Shown: one piece after another, positions 63,438 through 64,000 of the stretch
Layout: each line of letters begins with the position of its first letter
Numbering within the stretch: position 1 is the stretch's first letter
Assembly: GCA_020635205.1 (NCBI GenBank)
Contig: JACKAE010000001.1
Location: 930,001-994,000, forward strand
Reading direction: 5' to 3'
Origin: Ignavibacteria bacterium
GTDB lineage: Bacteria > Bacteroidota > Ignavibacteria > OLB7
DNA: 64,000 nt
Program-made: the position numbers and the translations under genes
The notes under the pieces: generated by a model
Told to the model about the DNA's origin: nothing
Databases searched by the model: none
Seen by the model: only the letters and a program-made list of their open reading frames with translations

Positions 63438-63635
63438 AGTTGAGAGTGTATAGAGTTGGTAGAGTGAATGAGTGTGGGAGTTTGTGAGTGTATGAGTAGT
63501 TCGGTAGTAAGCTCAATCTCACTACCTGGTAGGCTCAGGTCTTCAGCCTGTGCTGGGATCAGGCAAGTTTGTCTACCCAGTGGAGAATCTGCTTTGCGCT
63601 CTTGGCGTTTCTTTGCGCCTTTGCGTGAGGCTTTG
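63436..63635. repeat. Intergenic repeat cluster (GAGAGT, TCAGCCTG, GCAAAG families)
   Basis: 63436-63500 is GAGTTGAGAGTGTATAGAGTTGGTAGAGTG-like, in short repeated steps. 63520-63565 holds CAGGTCTTCAGCCTGTGCTG, distantly like the GCAAC/GTTGC unit at 3269. 63592-63630 is TTTGCGCTCTTGGCG then TTTCTTTGCGCCTTTGCG, the opposite-strand form of the GCGCAAAGGCGCAAAG string at 14520. Confidence 0.65.
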
Positions 63636-63692
63636 ACTCACGTCTCAATAAAGAATCGTAATTCGAGTAAGCGATAATTCTTATCGACAGAT

Positions 63693-64000
63693 ATGATACG
63701 AAAGCAGTCATCCATCGTTCGACAACTTATTCTCATTTGGGGAATGTTCTCTCTATCTTCTGTTCTACTTGTTGCACAAGATCAGAATGGGGTGGGAGAG
63801 AGACTTTCTCCGGCTGAGCGTTTGGCGTTGCAAGAGATGCAACCTCGCCTCGGTCTCTACGGAGGTCTCGGATTGAATCTCCACGCTGGCTCCTTCTTCG
63901 GCATTCCCGAAGCACCTGCCTGTTGTTTAAACGACTCGACTGCCTTCGGAGGAGATTTAGGTTTCGGCTTCGGTGGCGGTTTCCTTTTCGAACTTCCACT
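63693..64000 (+). CDS. Outer-membrane protein, probable beta-barrel (3' partial)
   Basis: The frame opens at ATG 63693 and runs off the right edge without a stop (102 complete codons visible). A signal peptide is clear: MIRKQSSIVRQLILIWGMFS, continuing LSSVLLVAQ, with cleavage near residue 29. The mature start ERLSPAERLALQ leads to LGLYGGLGLNLHAGSFFG, a Cys pair (PACCLND), then FGGDLGFGFGGGFLFELPL. The glycine/aromatic alternation is that of the first strands of an outer-membrane barrel such as those fused to OmpA domains. No C-terminal information is available. Confidence 0.7.
   Translation, partial: MIRKQSSIVRQLILIWGMFSLSSVLLVAQDQNGVGERLSPAERLALQEMQPRLGLYGGLGLNLHAGSFFGIPEAPACCLNDSTAFGGDLGFGFGGGFLFELP

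Overview
The window looks like chromosome of a free-living Gram-negative bacterium of the Bacteroidota/Chlorobiota (FCB) side of the tree, possibly a Kapabacteria/Ignavibacteria-like lineage; this placement is inference. Four large secreted proteins end in a type IX secretion (T9SS) C-terminal sorting domain. There is a 63-residue histone H1-like (Hc1-type) protein, several PD40, BNR/YCF48 and ASH-type repeat proteins, and a PlsX-FabHDG-AcpP-FabF-Rnc cluster. Several genes have clear Shine-Dalgarno sequences (GGAGG before 12062, AGGAGG before 19604, GGAGGG before 51314), which is unusual for classical Bacteroidetes and fits a deeper branch. No rRNA, tRNA, CRISPR array, prophage or transposase gene was seen.

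Layout. 1-4386: co-directional set of small membrane proteins (two paralogues plus a four-helix protein), a membrane-anchored calcineurin-like phosphoesterase and a lipoprotein-like protein with a 16-residue repeat. 4867-7185: aldehyde dehydrogenase, then a MazEF-type toxin-antitoxin pair behind two abutting palindromes. 7255-20020: mostly metabolic and envelope genes: an orphan solute-binding protein, KirBac K+ channel, MBL hydrolase, TPR lipoprotein-like protein, DUF1287 and Nudix pair, beta-carbonic anhydrase, long-type isocitrate dehydrogenase, NhaA antiporter, Rieske/MBL pair. 20555-23540: two exported proteins. 23903-27826 (minus): Hc1-like, FG-GAP-like lipoprotein, LytR_C, rsfS and argS. 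28220-29575: MATE/ANK-like transporter. 29632-34812 (minus): PD40 lipoprotein and two BNR/YCF48 proteins. 34959-40751: mfd and a class A PBP. 41109-47840: phospholipid and fatty-acid synthesis cluster ending in rnc. 48267-64000: T9SS cargo (Cys-rich protein, DUF3160 protein, 1732-residue Gly-rich/ASH protein), rhomboid protease, DUF58 protein and a cut-off outer-membrane protein.

The coding part is largely ordinary; the most unusual material is between genes. At least six families of dispersed repeats recur. The best is a roughly 258-bp element present three times (4385-4642, 12291-12539, and inverted at 23612-23869). Its copies are highly similar, it has imperfect TATAC... terminal inverted repeats and several conserved internal hairpins, and it has no coding capacity: a MITE-like or structured-RNA element. 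A second family, built on AATTCAAAA, sits directly against start or stop codons of several genes and appears to supply the upstream in-frame codons of one. These repeats, the 16-residue-repeat protein beside a phosphoesterase, and the triple Cys-rich repeat of the T9SS protein at 48267-51314 are the best candidates for undescribed biology.
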